A stretch of 64,000 bases of DNA from Alphaproteobacteria bacterium (GCA_019749915.1 JAIEPE010000004.1:1-64000), one strand, 5' to 3'. Counted from the stretch's first letter, positions 35,356 to 49,768 are shown. A program made the numbers and translations. The notes: a model not told the origin generated them from the sequence alone.

Positions 35356-36735
35356 ATGAGCCAAGATATTCTTATTGTTGATGATGAACCCGACATCCGG
35401 GAGCTTGTCGCGGGAATACTGACTGATGAAGGCTATTTTTGTCGTGTAGCCTCAACAGGAGAAGAAGCCCTTGAGCAAATTTCCCTACGTCAACCTCACC
35501 TCCTTATCTTGGATGTGTGGTTAGGAGATCCCAAGTATGATGGATTAAAAATCTTAGAACACATAAAGAAAACAAACGCTGATCTCCCCATTTTGATGAT
35601 TAGCGGCCATGGAACCGTTGAAACAGCGGTCAATGCCATTAAGCTAGGCGCCTATGATTTTATTGAAAAACCCTTTAAGACGGATCGACTTCTGCTTGTT
35701 ATTGCAAGGGCTATTGAGGCCGCTAATCTGCGGCGAGAAAATCGTCAATTAAAAGATGAATCCCAACCTACGGAAATGATTGGTAATTCTTCGGCCATTT
35801 TGACCGTCCGTAAAACCATTGAGAAAGTCGCCCTTACCAATAGCCGCGTTCTTATGTTGGGAGGCTCTGGCGTGGGTAAAGGGCTTGCAGCGCGTGAAAT
35901 TCATAAAGCTTCAAAAAGAGCCTCGGGTCCTTTCCTTATTTTGCATTGTAAATCTGATTCAGAAGATTCCTTAGAAAAAAGACTTTTTGGTGAGGAAGCG
36001 AGTCAAAGTGCACCCCGTAAATTAGGAATGCTTGAGCAAGCCCACGGGGGGTCTCTTTATCTTGATGAAGTCACTGAGCTTCCTCTTGATATCCAATCTA
36101 AATTGGTGCGCTTCCTGCATGAGCAATCCTTTAAGCGGGCGTGTGGCGATCAAAAGGTCATCGCCGATGTACGCATCTTTGCAGGATCTCAAAAAGATAT
36201 CAAACGATACATTGAAGAAGGATTGTTTCGGGAGGATCTCTATTTTCGTCTGAATGTCATCACTCTTCATTTACCTCCTTTACAGGAACGCATTGAGGAT
36301 CTTTCTGATTTAGTAACTTATTTTGTGGAAATTCTATCAAAACAGGTGGGAGTTCCAAAACGCCAGTTTGCTGATTCCACTCTCGCTCTCATGAAAATGT
36401 ATAATTGGCCCGGCAATGTGTACGAATTAAGAAATGTGGTGGAGCGGGCGCTAATTCTCTCACCTGTGGCAAATGATGCACCTGTCATGCCCGATGAACT
36501 GCCACCCGAGGTTAAAGGAGAAGATCTGTCCTCTCTTACCACTCAAAATTCCCCCAACTTTCTTTCTATGTCCTTACGAGAGGCACGGGAATATTTTGAG
36601 CGTGAGTATCTCTTAGCACAAGTTCAAAAATTCGCTGGAAATATCTCCCGAACCGCCACTTTCATTGGAATGGAACGGTCCGCCCTTCACCGTAAACTTC
36701 GCCAGCTACAAGTTGAACGCAAAAAACGGGCTTGA
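35356..36735 (+). CDS. ntrX: nitrogen regulation response regulator NtrX
   Basis: The 459-residue partner of NtrY. Receiver domain (about 1-120) with acidic pocket DDEPD and phosphorylated Asp in LILDVWLGD; an AAA domain (about 140-370) with Walker A GGSGVGKG and Walker B SLYLDEV; and a C-terminal Fis helix-turn-helix (GNISRTATFIGMERSALHRKL). The GAFTGA loop used to contact sigma-54 is absent, which is usual for NtrX, so it probably acts as a DNA-binding repressor or activator without sigma-54. It sits before a large palindrome that may end transcription. Confidence 0.93.
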   Translation: MSQDILIVDDEPDIRELVAGILTDEGYFCRVASTGEEALEQISLRQPHLLILDVWLGDPKYDGLKILEHIKKTNADLPILMISGHGTVETAVNAIKLGAYDFIEKPFKTDRLLLVIARAIEAANLRRENRQLKDESQPTEMIGNSSAILTVRKTIEKVALTNSRVLMLGGSGVGKGLAAREIHKASKRASGPFLILHCKSDSEDSLEKRLFGEEASQSAPRKLGMLEQAHGGSLYLDEVTELPLDIQSKLVRFLHEQSFKRACGDQKVIADVRIFAGSQKDIKRYIEEGLFREDLYFRLNVITLHLPPLQERIEDLSDLVTYFVEILSKQVGVPKRQFADSTLALMKMYNWPGNVYELRNVVERALILSPVANDAPVMPDELPPEVKGEDLSSLTTQNSPNFLSMSLREAREYFEREYLLAQVQKFAGNISRTATFIGMERSALHRKLRQLQVERKKRA

Positions 36736-36761
36736 GGTTTTTGGGATGTTCAATAAAAAGA

Positions 36762-36894
36762 CTTAATACTCAAAGGATTTCAAGTTGCCGGGCAGGCGCC
36801 CAAAGGTGAGCCCGATGAGCGTATTTTGATACGTCACAGAGGGCGATCCCGGCGGGCAACGCAACCCGGAGCTTGAAAAACGAAGAGTATTAAG
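36762..36894. repeat. 133-nt nested palindromic element between convergent genes
   Basis: Three nested arms are visible. The outermost is CTTAATACTC (36762-36771) with GAGTATTAAG (36885-36894), a perfect 10-bp stem. Inside, TTTCAAG (36778-36784) pairs with CTTGAAA (36872-36878). Further in, GTTGCC (from 36784) pairs with GGCAAC near 36855-36860, and a perfect hairpin CGTAT-TTTG-ATACG lies at 36820-36833. It is GC-rich centrally. The stop codon of the minus-strand gene lies inside the outer stem. Possible palindromic repeat element, bidirectional terminator or structured RNA. Confidence 0.75.
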
Positions 36895-37396
36895 GACACT
36901 GGGTATAGAAAACCTCAATGTCACACTCACCTAAGATAGGATTCAGGTTCAGACGCATCTCCTCAGGATATTGCCCTTTTAAATCTTCTTGGACTTGGCA
37001 AAATGCATAAACTTTGTTCCCTTCACAGGTAGCATAAGTCACCAGGATGCCATCTTCAAAATTCAAACTCAGTGGATCCGCCTTATCAGAGAAAGTCTCA
37101 ATCGTTCTGTTTTCAATGGGAAACGTCCGGCTCCACGCACCGTCGATGGCAGGGGTGAGGGTCATCTCCGTGATGCCCATTTCTTGTAAGTTTGCTAGAA
37201 TTGGATCTTCAATAGCAATTTCCATCTTCATACAAACTTCTTGCAAAGGATCACAAATCACGGGTTGAGCAGAAAATACAGGTTCAGGAGTAGCCTCAGG
37301 TTCAGCGCAAGTCACCGGCTCAGCAAACCCCGTCGTTTGCAACACGCAGACTAAAATTAAAAGGTTTAAAAAAAACAATTTACTCAAAATCATCAC
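36890..37396 (-). CDS. secreted protein, function unknown
   Basis: A 168-residue protein with a signal peptide (hydrophobic about 3-22, likely cut after TGFA). A short Glu/Pro-rich stretch (EPVTCAEPEATPEPV) follows, then a beta-rich domain with about seven cysteines including CDPLQEVC and ATCEGNKVYAFCQ. No known family. Stands alone on its strand; its stop codon lies inside the large palindrome. Confidence 0.6.
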   Translation of the reverse strand: MMILSKLFFLNLLILVCVLQTTGFAEPVTCAEPEATPEPVFSAQPVICDPLQEVCMKMEIAIEDPILANLQEMGITEMTLTPAIDGAWSRTFPIENRTIETFSDKADPLSLNFEDGILVTYATCEGNKVYAFCQVQEDLKGQYPEEMRLNLNPILGECDIEVFYTQCP

Positions 37397-37517
37397 CGCT
37401 CTCCCTTTTTAAATCATCAATAAAATTTTAACTATCTGTGTTATAGCATGAATGCATCTAAACACAAAAGAAGATAAAAATGAAAATAAAGTTACATCTC
37501 TTATGGGGTGTGTTTTT

Positions 37518-37976
37518 TTAGGTATGGGAAGGCTTATGAGAGGTTGGATAAGGCTCATCCACGTCTTTCAGATGACAACAAAGCCTATCTACTTTTAATT
37601 TGATTTCTGAGCCTCCGGAAAAAACGAGGTGAACACAGCCATCTTCCGCATTATGGATGGTCAACAGATTCACGAGTTCATTTTCATTATGACGATCCAG
37701 ACACTTTTTTTGTACTTCTTTCACATGATGAAAGGCAAGTCCCGATGCAACGCGAGCGTAATAAGGTTGCCCTTCGAGAGTTTCCGGTTCACATTCCCAG
37801 CAAAAACGGTTGGCAACAATGTGAAAATGGCCCTGTTTTGAATCATATTCCATACCGGAAAGGGGAATGAGAGCATCTTGAAGGCATGCAGCAATAATTT
37901 TAAGGTCCTCATGGTCCTCAGCAATAATCTTTAAAGGCGTGTAAGACATTGTCTTTTTCTCATCTGTTAAATCCAT
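37518..37976 (-). CDS. DUF2948 family protein
   Basis: A 152-residue cytoplasmic protein whose pattern LKIIAEDHEDLKIIAACLQD, then HFHIVANRFCWE, and later DGCVHLVFSGGSEIKL match the alphaproteobacterial DUF2948 family, usually next to murA as here (18 bp). Function unknown. The start could also be the ATG nine codons in, at MSYTPLK. Confidence 0.8.
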   Translation of the reverse strand: MDLTDEKKTMSYTPLKIIAEDHEDLKIIAACLQDALIPLSGMEYDSKQGHFHIVANRFCWECEPETLEGQPYYARVASGLAFHHVKEVQKKCLDRHNENELVNLLTIHNAEDGCVHLVFSGGSEIKLKVDRLCCHLKDVDEPYPTSHKPSHT

Positions 37977-37994
37977 TCTTCTTTTTATATAAGA

Positions 37995-39254
37995 TCACAT
38001 CCTCTCAATGTCAGCCCCACAAGCCCGTAATTTTTCTTCCACCTTTTCATAGCCCCGATCCAAATGGTAAACGCGGCTGATAAGGGTGTCTCCTTCGGCT
38101 ATAAGACCCGCTAAAACAAGGGAAACAGACGCTCTAAGATCTGTTGCCATCACCGGCGCTCCTTTTAAGTTTTTCACCCCGCGCACAAGCGCCGAAGAGC
38201 CATGAACCGTAATGTTGGCTCCCATCCGGCAAAGCTCGGGCACATGCATAAAACGGTTCTCCCAAATCGTTTCCGTAATCATGGCAGCTCCTGCTGAAAG
38301 GCTCATAAGCGCCATCCACTGAGCTTGCAAATCGGTAGCAAAACCGGGGAAGGGCTCGGTCATCATATCCACGCCCTGAAGACGAGATGACGGCGCTTTA
38401 ACGACAAGCACCTCCTCTTCTTCCTCTAAACATACGCCAGCTTGGGTCAAAAGAGGTGCCACCGTTGGAATCAGATCCAAGCGTCCTTGGTGAAGACGCA
38501 CGCTCCCTCCAGTCATCGCTGCTGCCATCGCGTAAGTTCCCGTCTCAATCCGATCGGAAATCACACGATGGTGCGCCCCTTCTAGACAGTTAACGCCTTC
38601 AATAACAAGGGTATCAGAGCCTATTCCTGAAATTTTTGCGCCCATGGCATTTAAGCAGTGAGCTAGATCTCCAATTTCAGGCTCCCTTGCCACATTAATG
38701 AGACGAGTTTGTCCCTGTGCAAGGGTTGCTGCCATGAGAAGATTTTCGGTGCCCGTGACAGAAATTACGGGAAAGGTAAAAGATCCACCCTTCAAACCTC
38801 GAGGCGCGTGGGCATGCACATAACCATCTTCAAGGGTAATCTCGGCTCCAAGGGCTTCGAGACCTTTAAGGTGAAGGTCAATGGGGCGAATACCAATGGC
38901 GCAGCCGCCTGGCAAAGAAACATGGGCTTCCTTTTCACGGGCAATGAGAGGGCCCAAAACAAGGACGGAGGCACGCATTTTCCGAACAATATCGTAAGGC
39001 GCTGTTGTGCTCGAAAGGTTTTTGGCACACAACTCAAGAGTATTTGAATCCTTATCCCTGTCAAGAGAAACGCCCATTTGAGAGAGAAGCTGCCTCATAC
39101 TGTCAATATCCGAAAGGTCAGGAACGTTCAGAAGATGAAGAGGTTTATCCGTAAGAAGGCAGGCCGCCATAAGTGGAAGGGCGGCATTTTTTGCACCGCT
39201 TATCTTGATGTCTCCTTGAAGAGGCACCCCGCCCCGAATTCGAATTTTATCCAT
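37995..39254 (-). CDS. murA: UDP-N-acetylglucosamine 1-carboxyvinyltransferase MurA
   Basis: First committed enzyme of peptidoglycan synthesis; transfers enolpyruvate to UDP-GlcNAc. 419 residues with the N-terminal [20 protein letters not shown] and active-site Cys in [19 protein letters not shown] (about residue 117). The conserved [15 protein letters not shown] is present too. The catalytic Cys is intact, so normal fosfomycin sensitivity would be expected from this site. In line with DUF2948 and dcd on the same strand. Confidence 0.97.
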   Translation of the reverse strand: MDKIRIRGGVPLQGDIKISGAKNAALPLMAACLLTDKPLHLLNVPDLSDIDSMRQLLSQMGVSLDRDKDSNTLELCAKNLSSTTAPYDIVRKMRASVLVLGPLIAREKEAHVSLPGGCAIGIRPIDLHLKGLEALGAEITLEDGYVHAHAPRGLKGGSFTFPVISVTGTENLLMAATLAQGQTRLINVAREPEIGDLAHCLNAMGAKISGIGSDTLVIEGVNCLEGAHHRVISDRIETGTYAMAAAMTGGSVRLHQGRLDLIPTVAPLLTQAGVCLEEEEEVLVVKAPSSRLQGVDMMTEPFPGFATDLQAQWMALMSLSAGAAMITETIWENRFMHVPELCRMGANITVHGSSALVRGVKNLKGAPVMATDLRASVSLVLAGLIAEGDTLISRVYHLDRGYEKVEEKLRACGADIERM

Positions 39255-39271
39255 TTAGTTTTCTTTCCTCT

Positions 39272-39838
39272 TTAAGAAGCCGCTTTAATGATTTTAGGAA
39301 GGGTGACTCCCGTTTGCCCCATGTACTTACCTAATCGATCGCGATAGGAAATTTCACAGATTCCCTGACCTTTTAAAAAAAGGAACTGACAGGCTCCTTC
39401 ATTGGCATAAATCTTTGCCGGTAGAGGTGTTGTATTGGAAAACTCTAAGGTCACGTGGCCTTCCCATTCGGGCTCAAGAGGGGTGACATTCACAATAATT
39501 CCACAACGCGCATAGGTGGATTTTCCGAGGCAAATCACCAACACATCCCGAGGGATACGGAAATATTCCGTGGTACGAGCTAAAGCAAAACTATTGGGAG
39601 GAATCACACACACATCCGTTTTTCTATCCACAAAACCATGGGCTGAAAAATTTTTCGGATCAACCACAGCACTATCTACATTGGTAAAAATCTTAAATTC
39701 ATCAGAAACCCGGGCATCATATCCATAAGATGAAAGGCCATAGGAAATGACTCCTTGCTTTTCTTGATTTTCCACAAAGGGGTCAATCATTCCCTTAAGG
39801 GCCTGCTCACGAATCCAAGTATCGGGTAAAATGGACAT
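39272..39838 (-). CDS. dcd: dCTP deaminase
   Basis: A 188-residue trimeric enzyme that deaminates dCTP to dUTP for dTTP synthesis. Conserved [19 protein letters not shown] and [17 protein letters not shown] (with catalytic Glu) and [14 protein letters not shown] near the start are diagnostic. Normal length. Lies 17 bp upstream of murA on the same strand. Confidence 0.96.
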   Translation of the reverse strand: MSILPDTWIREQALKGMIDPFVENQEKQGVISYGLSSYGYDARVSDEFKIFTNVDSAVVDPKNFSAHGFVDRKTDVCVIPPNSFALARTTEYFRIPRDVLVICLGKSTYARCGIIVNVTPLEPEWEGHVTLEFSNTTPLPAKIYANEGACQFLFLKGQGICEISYRDRLGKYMGQTGVTLPKIIKAAS

Positions 39839-39930
39839 AGGGTCTGATCCTGTATCTAGATTAAAATTTATTTATTTTTAGAGCAAGATCTTCTCCCCCA
39901 CAAGAATGTTTTTAACTTGAGATTTCATTA

Positions 39931-40821
39931 TTAAGGCTCCCATAGACGCGTACAGTTTCGACCTGCCTTTTTGGCTTCATACATTGCTTGATCTGCATGT
40001 TCTATGCACTCTTCAATAGACAGGGTTGGATTGAGCTCGGCAATTCCAAAAGACGCGGTGACATAAATAGGATCTCGCCTACCAATATCAATGGAACTTT
40101 TGGAAAGGTGGCTTCGTAAGAGCTCTATCCTTTCATGACAAGCTTTAAGATCGGTATTATGAATGCAGAGCAAAAATTCTTCTCCCCCATAGCGGAACAA
40201 TTTATCATAGGGGCGAAGATGTTCCATGAGATAGTGAGCGACAGACTGTAAAACTTTATCGCCGGTGGGGTGACCGAATTTATCGTTAACCTTCTTAAAA
40301 TGGTCTATATCAATCATAACAAGTGAAGAAATTTGATTTTGCCGCCGATCCATAGCTTGGATTTCCCGCAACATGGGAAGCATATCAAGCCGATTGATGG
40401 CTCCTGTGAGAGGATCATGAGTATAAAGAGACAATTCAATTTCCCGTTTAAGGGAAGAAATTTCAAGCCGCAGTCGTTCAACTAAGTTGCTAAAATTATC
40501 GTAATCATGGGAATCAATGTTTTGTCCCACATTCACAGTTGAAAGAAGCTCAGTTGCCATTTGGTGCATATGACGATGGGTTTCACCGATTGAAGCTACG
40601 CCTGGGTGCTGCAACAGTTTTTTGGAAGCTGCTGTATAATACCACTGGCCAAAAAGACACTTTTTGTAAGATTGAGGGTGCAGATCATTCAGGTTACCAG
40701 GTAACCGACACGCAAAACTACGAATCAAAGAGTTATGCCATTGAACATGGTTATAAAGAGCTTGTTCCAGTTGAACAAGAATGGCTTGCAATTCCTCACG
40801 ATCAATTGAGGTTAGATTCAT
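39931..40821 (-). CDS. diguanylate cyclase with N-terminal CZB zinc-binding domain (DgcZ-like)
   Basis: A 296-residue two-domain protein. The N-terminal CZB domain has His25, Cys55, His82 and His86; the spacing equals the zinc ligands His22, Cys52, His79, His83 of E. coli DgcZ as I remember them. The C-terminal GGDEF domain has active site RYGGEEF and an RxxD inhibitory site (RPYD) five residues before it. It likely makes c-di-GMP under zinc control in the cytoplasm. Divergent from the acyltransferase gene. Confidence 0.9.
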   Translation of the reverse strand: MNLTSIDREELQAILVQLEQALYNHVQWHNSLIRSFACRLPGNLNDLHPQSYKKCLFGQWYYTAASKKLLQHPGVASIGETHRHMHQMATELLSTVNVGQNIDSHDYDNFSNLVERLRLEISSLKREIELSLYTHDPLTGAINRLDMLPMLREIQAMDRRQNQISSLVMIDIDHFKKVNDKFGHPTGDKVLQSVAHYLMEHLRPYDKLFRYGGEEFLLCIHNTDLKACHERIELLRSHLSKSSIDIGRRDPIYVTASFGIAELNPTLSIEECIEHADQAMYEAKKAGRNCTRLWEP

Positions 40822-40963
40822 AGAGAAACCCCTCTTCCACTTATTGTATTTAATCTCCTTTAGAATAGTGGTGGAAGATTAAATTTTGATTAATTTTGGA
40901 AGGCTCTCGTGTTCTACACATTACACACTTGAAATTTGACCTCTCGGCTATTATTTTAAATGT

Positions 40964-42070
40964 ATGGTAAACAAAGAGTATTACATATTAAATATTTTAA
41001 GGGGGCTCGGGGCTCTTTTTGTGATATTTTATCACTTTTTTGTGTTCTTCTTTGAGCATCAAAGCTTTTCCGCTGGATTATTTAACATGGAAGGGGTAGA
41101 ACTTGTACCGCCTTTTTATTTGGACATGGTTAATGCCCTGCCCTTTGATATTGGGCACTTAGGTGTTGCCTTCTTCTTCTTGATTTCAGGGTTCCTTATT
41201 CTTCCCTCCTTAGAACGCTATGGCTCTTTCAAAGATTTCCTCAAACACAAAATCTTTCGCCTATGGCCGACGTATGTTGTTTGCTTTGCTTCGGGGCTCC
41301 TTTTCGTCTATGGGTTTTTTACCCTTCAAGGGTGGGAATTTCCCTATACTGTTGGTCATGTTCTGTCCTATTTCTTTTGGGTCAGAGATCTTTGCCATTA
41401 TCCCTATATTGACGGGGCCGTGTGGACGCTAGAAATTCAAATCAAATTCTATCTTCTTTCTGCCCTTATATGGCAATTTAGTAAGAAAAATTTCCTTGAA
41501 ACAATGTGTGCTGTAACCCTTGGACTCAGCCTTCTTACCTATGTCCTTTACAGCGTTATAGCTGGTGATGACCTCTGGTGGAGCTATCTTGTGTTTTTGG
41601 CTCGAAAAAACCTAAAATATTATATGCTCATTCTTTTAGGAGCTGTTCTCTATGCTTATTACAAAAAGACTCTTTCTCTACAGCGAGGCCTTTTGCTAGG
41701 TGTCCTCTTCTTTAGTGCATTTTTGTCCCCTTTATTTAGCTCACCTGATGCACTAAAAACTCATAGCTACCTTATAGGCCTTATAGTGTTTGGTTATTTT
41801 ATTCTCTTTGATAAGAAAAGCCTGCAAGGACAAAGGAAAAACAACAAGTTTCTTGAATGGGTATCAAGTATCAGCTATCCTTTTTATGTTGGCCATGTAT
41901 TACCCGGCTATATGATGATGTATTTCATGATTAGCCAGGACATTAGTGTATTTTGGGGTGTTGGCCTTGCTTTGATTTATGCTTTCCTTATGGCAGAAAT
42001 TGTTCACGAGCAAGTTGAGAAAAAGTTCCTCGCTCTTTTCAAGCAAAAGAAAACGACTATAACCCCATAA
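40964..42070 (+). CDS. acyltransferase family 3 membrane protein (OafA/YrhL-like)
   Basis: The 368-residue integral membrane protein has about ten membrane helices. It opens with YYILNILRGLGALFVIFYHF (Arg and His of the family) and then has AFFFLISGFLILPSLERYGS. Acyltransferase-3 proteins transfer acetyl or other acyl groups to surface polysaccharides or lipids. The acceptor is unknown. The gene is isolated between divergent and convergent neighbours. Confidence 0.88.
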   Translation: MVNKEYYILNILRGLGALFVIFYHFFVFFFEHQSFSAGLFNMEGVELVPPFYLDMVNALPFDIGHLGVAFFFLISGFLILPSLERYGSFKDFLKHKIFRLWPTYVVCFASGLLFVYGFFTLQGWEFPYTVGHVLSYFFWVRDLCHYPYIDGAVWTLEIQIKFYLLSALIWQFSKKNFLETMCAVTLGLSLLTYVLYSVIAGDDLWWSYLVFLARKNLKYYMLILLGAVLYAYYKKTLSLQRGLLLGVLFFSAFLSPLFSSPDALKTHSYLIGLIVFGYFILFDKKSLQGQRKNNKFLEWVSSISYPFYVGHVLPGYMMMYFMISQDISVFWGVGLALIYAFLMAEIVHEQVEKKFLALFKQKKTTITP

Positions 42071-42075
42071 GCACT

Positions 42076-42255
42076 TTAAGCAATAATATCAGGGATGAGC
42101 TTTGTTTTAAGCTTTATGATTTCATCTTTAATTTGAAGTTTTCTCTTCTTAAGTCTTTGAACATTAACCTGATCATATAAAGTCGTTGACATAAGACTCA
42201 ATATTTTATTTTCCAATGTTCGATGTTCATCTTTGAGTTTATCAAGTTTATGCAT
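42076..42255 (-). CDS. YdcH/DUF465 family small coiled-coil protein
   Basis: A 59-residue protein, nearly all helix: MHKLDKLKDEHRTLENKI...VQRLKKRKLQIKDEIIKLK, matching the DUF465 family. The frame is open further upstream (to 42369) and encodes a hydrophobic stretch, but an AAGGA lying 7 bases before this ATG marks it as the likely start. Function unknown; the family may interact with nucleic acid or stress factors. Confidence 0.75.
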   Translation of the reverse strand: MHKLDKLKDEHRTLENKILSLMSTTLYDQVNVQRLKKRKLQIKDEIIKLKTKLIPDIIA

Positions 42256-42508
42256 TAGATCTTCCTTCATCATCATACCACTTATAACTAATCTTAAACT
42301 AAGTATACCAAAACTTTTTGTAAAAATCTCTAAAAAAATTATTAACAAAATCAAATCTAAACTCAACAAATATCCTACAGAAAAAATTAAGTATTCTCAT
42401 TTCTTGAAAAAGATATAGAACTTAAATCTTGCGTCCCCAGAAAAACTCTTCTACAAGTTTGCTGTTTTAAATAGCACTTATGCTAATTAAATTCATAGGA
42501 GATGGTGA

Positions 42509-43318
42509 GTGAATAAATTCCTAAAAACAACTTTAATTTTTTTTGGAATTATTTTGGTTCTTTTTGCAAGTTTTGGAGTCTATATCTACGTCGATAGATA
42601 CCCTATGAACAAAATGCGTACCATGCAAGATCAAGTTCAGACCTCGGAAAAGATTAATTTAGACGGGTTAAATGTACTCAAGGCTTCAGGAAGCAATACC
42701 CCACTATTTTCACAACTACAACAAAGACTAAATTTTTTCAAAGAAAAAAAAGTGATTTGTGACGTTAAAGAATCAAATTCTACTTATCTTAATGGTATTC
42801 CCTATCGTTATTTTGGTTATCACTATAAGCAACCCGAATTAAGGCATTATTTGCGACGGCTTTTATATTCTGGAACTTTAAAAGCACACCCTGAATGGCT
42901 CCAAAGTGAAGAAGCGGAAGCCAAAGCTTACGGATTCGATTACATCTCAGCCCCTATTGGAAGTCGATACGTAAGTTCTGCAGAAGCCGTTGATAAGTTT
43001 GTCGCAGTTATAGATTCCCTTCCTCCTGGAACATGGATTCACTTTCATTGCGAAAGAGGAAATGGAAGAACGTCTTTAGCTCTTACTATGTTTGACATTA
43101 TGAAAAATGCTCCTCAAGTGGCTTTGGAGGATATTATCAAGCGTCAACATCTCCTAGGATCCGAAGATTTATTTGACGTTGTTCCGTGGGCAAGGGGAAG
43201 CTATTCGTTAGAAATGCTCACAAACCGTAAAAAATTTATCGAAGAGTTTTATGCCTTCATTTGTCAAAGAAAAATAGGTGGCCAGCAAACATGGTCTGCC
43301 TGGAAGAGTGAAAGTTAG
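42509..43318 (+). CDS. membrane-anchored PTP-like phytase family phosphatase, paralogue 1
   Basis: A 269-residue protein with one N-terminal membrane helix (about 7-28) and a cysteine-phosphatase domain. The P-loop HFHCERGNGRTS has Cys181 and Arg187 (Cx5R). The pattern WIHFHC..G.GRT, then DIIKRQHLLG, and a C-terminal EEFYAFICQRK...WSAWK match PTP-like phytases (recalled Selenomonas PhyA). The conserved E-x-H-G motif seen in the next two copies is degraded here (KESNSTYLNG). GTG start with AGGAGATG upstream. The domain is expected on the periplasmic side. Substrate unknown. Confidence 0.8.
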   Translation: MNKFLKTTLIFFGIILVLFASFGVYIYVDRYPMNKMRTMQDQVQTSEKINLDGLNVLKASGSNTPLFSQLQQRLNFFKEKKVICDVKESNSTYLNGIPYRYFGYHYKQPELRHYLRRLLYSGTLKAHPEWLQSEEAEAKAYGFDYISAPIGSRYVSSAEAVDKFVAVIDSLPPGTWIHFHCERGNGRTSLALTMFDIMKNAPQVALEDIIKRQHLLGSEDLFDVVPWARGSYSLEMLTNRKKFIEEFYAFICQRKIGGQQTWSAWKSES

Positions 43319-44137
43319 TACTTTGCTAAAAAAAATAAGTTTAAAAAAAATTATTTTTGGAGGAATAGGCACTTTTGTCCTTGTTCTCTTTTTTCTCTTT
43401 TTTGATGCTTTCTATGGAAGAAATTTTCGTTCTATGGAGGATAAAATTAGCCCAATTCAAACAGTTGATCTAAGAGGACTGCAAGACATCCGCGCTTCTG
43501 GAGGATCCCCAACTTGTTTTATTTCCCTTAAGTGGAAACTGCGCCATATTGATGGACCGATTATTATTGTTGATGCTATGTCTGAATATCATGGATTTAT
43601 TAAAAGTATACCCACTGCATTTTTAGGCTATCATAAACTGGCAAAACTTAAACATCTAGCGAGACGGTTTCTACTGACTGGATCCACAGGTATGCATCCA
43701 GAGCTGGTCATTTCTGAAAAAGAAGAAGCCAAAAAATATGATCTTGATTATAAAAAAGTTAATGTTAGCAGCACATTTATTTCCAGTGATGAAGATATTG
43801 ACAATATCATCGCTTTTTATGATAGCATTCCTGAAAATACTTGGCTTCATTTCCATTGTTCTCACGGCAAAGGAAGAACTTCTCTAATGCTTGTAATGCT
43901 GGATACGATGAAAAATGCCCCTCAAATCTCTCTCAAAGATATTGTTAAACGTCAACATCTCCTTGGTTCTGAAGATTTATTTAACACAGAAGTTTGGGAA
44001 AATGGAACTTATACCAAGATGCAACTTGAAAATCGCAAAGAATTCGTTGAAAAATTTTATCAATTTATTTGTCAAAGAAAGGCTGGAGGATTTGAAAAAT
44101 GGTCTGACTGGCATCAAACACAGTATAAAAGAGTTCA

Positions 44138-44141
<4 letters not shown>
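43308..44141 (+). CDS. membrane-anchored PTP-like phytase family phosphatase, paralogue 2
   Basis: A 277-residue paralogue. Membrane helix at about 15-33, then IIIVDAMSEYHGFIKSIP (the DxxxExHG motif), and P-loop HFHCSHGKGRTS with Cys184 and Arg190. ISSDEDIDN sits where the family has the general-acid loop. The GTG at 43308 overlaps the previous stop by 11 bp; GGAAGA lies just before it, so translation is probably coupled. Compared with paralogue 3 the identity is clearly higher than with paralogue 1. Confidence 0.8.
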
Positions 44142-48670
<4,529 letters not shown>

Positions 48671-48810
48671 TAACGTCCATCTTCAATTTAATATAAGGGA
48701 CAATACAATATTTTGTGCAGAATCTGCAAAGTGTATTTCTCAAGATCCCTTGACATCTGCCCCATCACGCGCCATCTCTTAAGAACGACAATAGGCAATA
48801 GGTGATACGC

Positions 48811-49758
48811 ATGAAAGCATTTCTTTTTCCAGGACAAGGCTCCCAAAGCATTGGCATGGGGCGTGAGATTTATGACGCCTTCCCTTGTGCAAAAGACGTT
48901 TTTCAAGAAGTTGATGAAGCGCTCAAGCAAAATCTAACAAAAATAATTTTTGAAGGACCTGAATCCGACCTTGTCTTAACCGAAAACACCCAACCGGCCC
49001 TTATGACTGTGAGCATGGCCCTTATGCGGGTCTTGGAGAAAGAAGGTGGCCTAAACCTATCGAAGGAAGCCGCCTTCGTTGCCGGCCATTCTTTAGGCCA
49101 ATACACAGCTCTTTGTGCAGCGGGTGCCCTGAACCTTGCAGACACAGCGCGTCTTCTTAAAATCCGGGGACAAGCCATGCAAAAGGCAGTGCCCTTAGGT
49201 GAAGGTGCTATGGCAGCCATTTTGGGACTTGAGATGGCCGATGTGGAAAGAGTTGTGCAAAATACGGCCCAAGGCCAGATTTGCGAGATTGCTAATGATA
49301 ATAGCCCCGGCCAAGTGGTCATTAGTGGCCATAAAGAGGCGGTAGAAAGAGCTGTTGAGCTTTCAAAGGAACGAGGGGCTAAACGCAGCATACTTTTGAA
49401 CGTAAGCGCTCCCTTCCATTGTGCCCTTATGAAACCCGCCCAAAATCGAATGGCAGAAGCTTTCCAAGAAGTTTTGATGAAAAACCCTTGTGTTCCCGTT
49501 TTTGATAACGTTTCGGCTGAAGCCGTTCAAGAGGGAACAAGTCTTACTCAACTTTTGATCGACCAAGTTACAGGGCGCGTTCGGTGGCGCGAGAGTATCG
49601 AAAAGATGGCCGAGGCTGGCGTAACAACAACACTCGAAGTCGGTGCTGGAAAGGTCCTTACAGGCCTTTCAAAGCGTATTTGCCCTACGCTTGAAGGGAT
49701 TGCTTTGAATACGCCTTATGATATAGAGTCTCTACTCAAGCAAGACATAGCAGCGTAA
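48811..49758 (+). CDS. fabD: malonyl-CoA:ACP transacylase FabD
   Basis: Loads malonyl groups on ACP for fatty-acid synthesis. The 315 residues begin MKAFLFPGQGSQSIGMG, have the nucleophilic Ser in GHSLGQYTAL (about residue 90) and the catalytic His in VSAPFHCALM (about residue 199). AGGTGA lies 6 bases before this ATG, which is favoured over a GTG three codons earlier. fabG follows after 10 bp. Confidence 0.96.
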   Translation: MKAFLFPGQGSQSIGMGREIYDAFPCAKDVFQEVDEALKQNLTKIIFEGPESDLVLTENTQPALMTVSMALMRVLEKEGGLNLSKEAAFVAGHSLGQYTALCAAGALNLADTARLLKIRGQAMQKAVPLGEGAMAAILGLEMADVERVVQNTAQGQICEIANDNSPGQVVISGHKEAVERAVELSKERGAKRSILLNVSAPFHCALMKPAQNRMAEAFQEVLMKNPCVPVFDNVSAEAVQEGTSLTQLLIDQVTGRVRWRESIEKMAEAGVTTTLEVGAGKVLTGLSKRICPTLEGIALNTPYDIESLLKQDIAA

Positions 49759-49768
49759 AGGATTTATC

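Noticed and set aside
36762-36894. Simple Rho-independent terminator
   Set aside because: The element is too long and branched and lacks a T-run after the outer stem; kept as a palindromic element.
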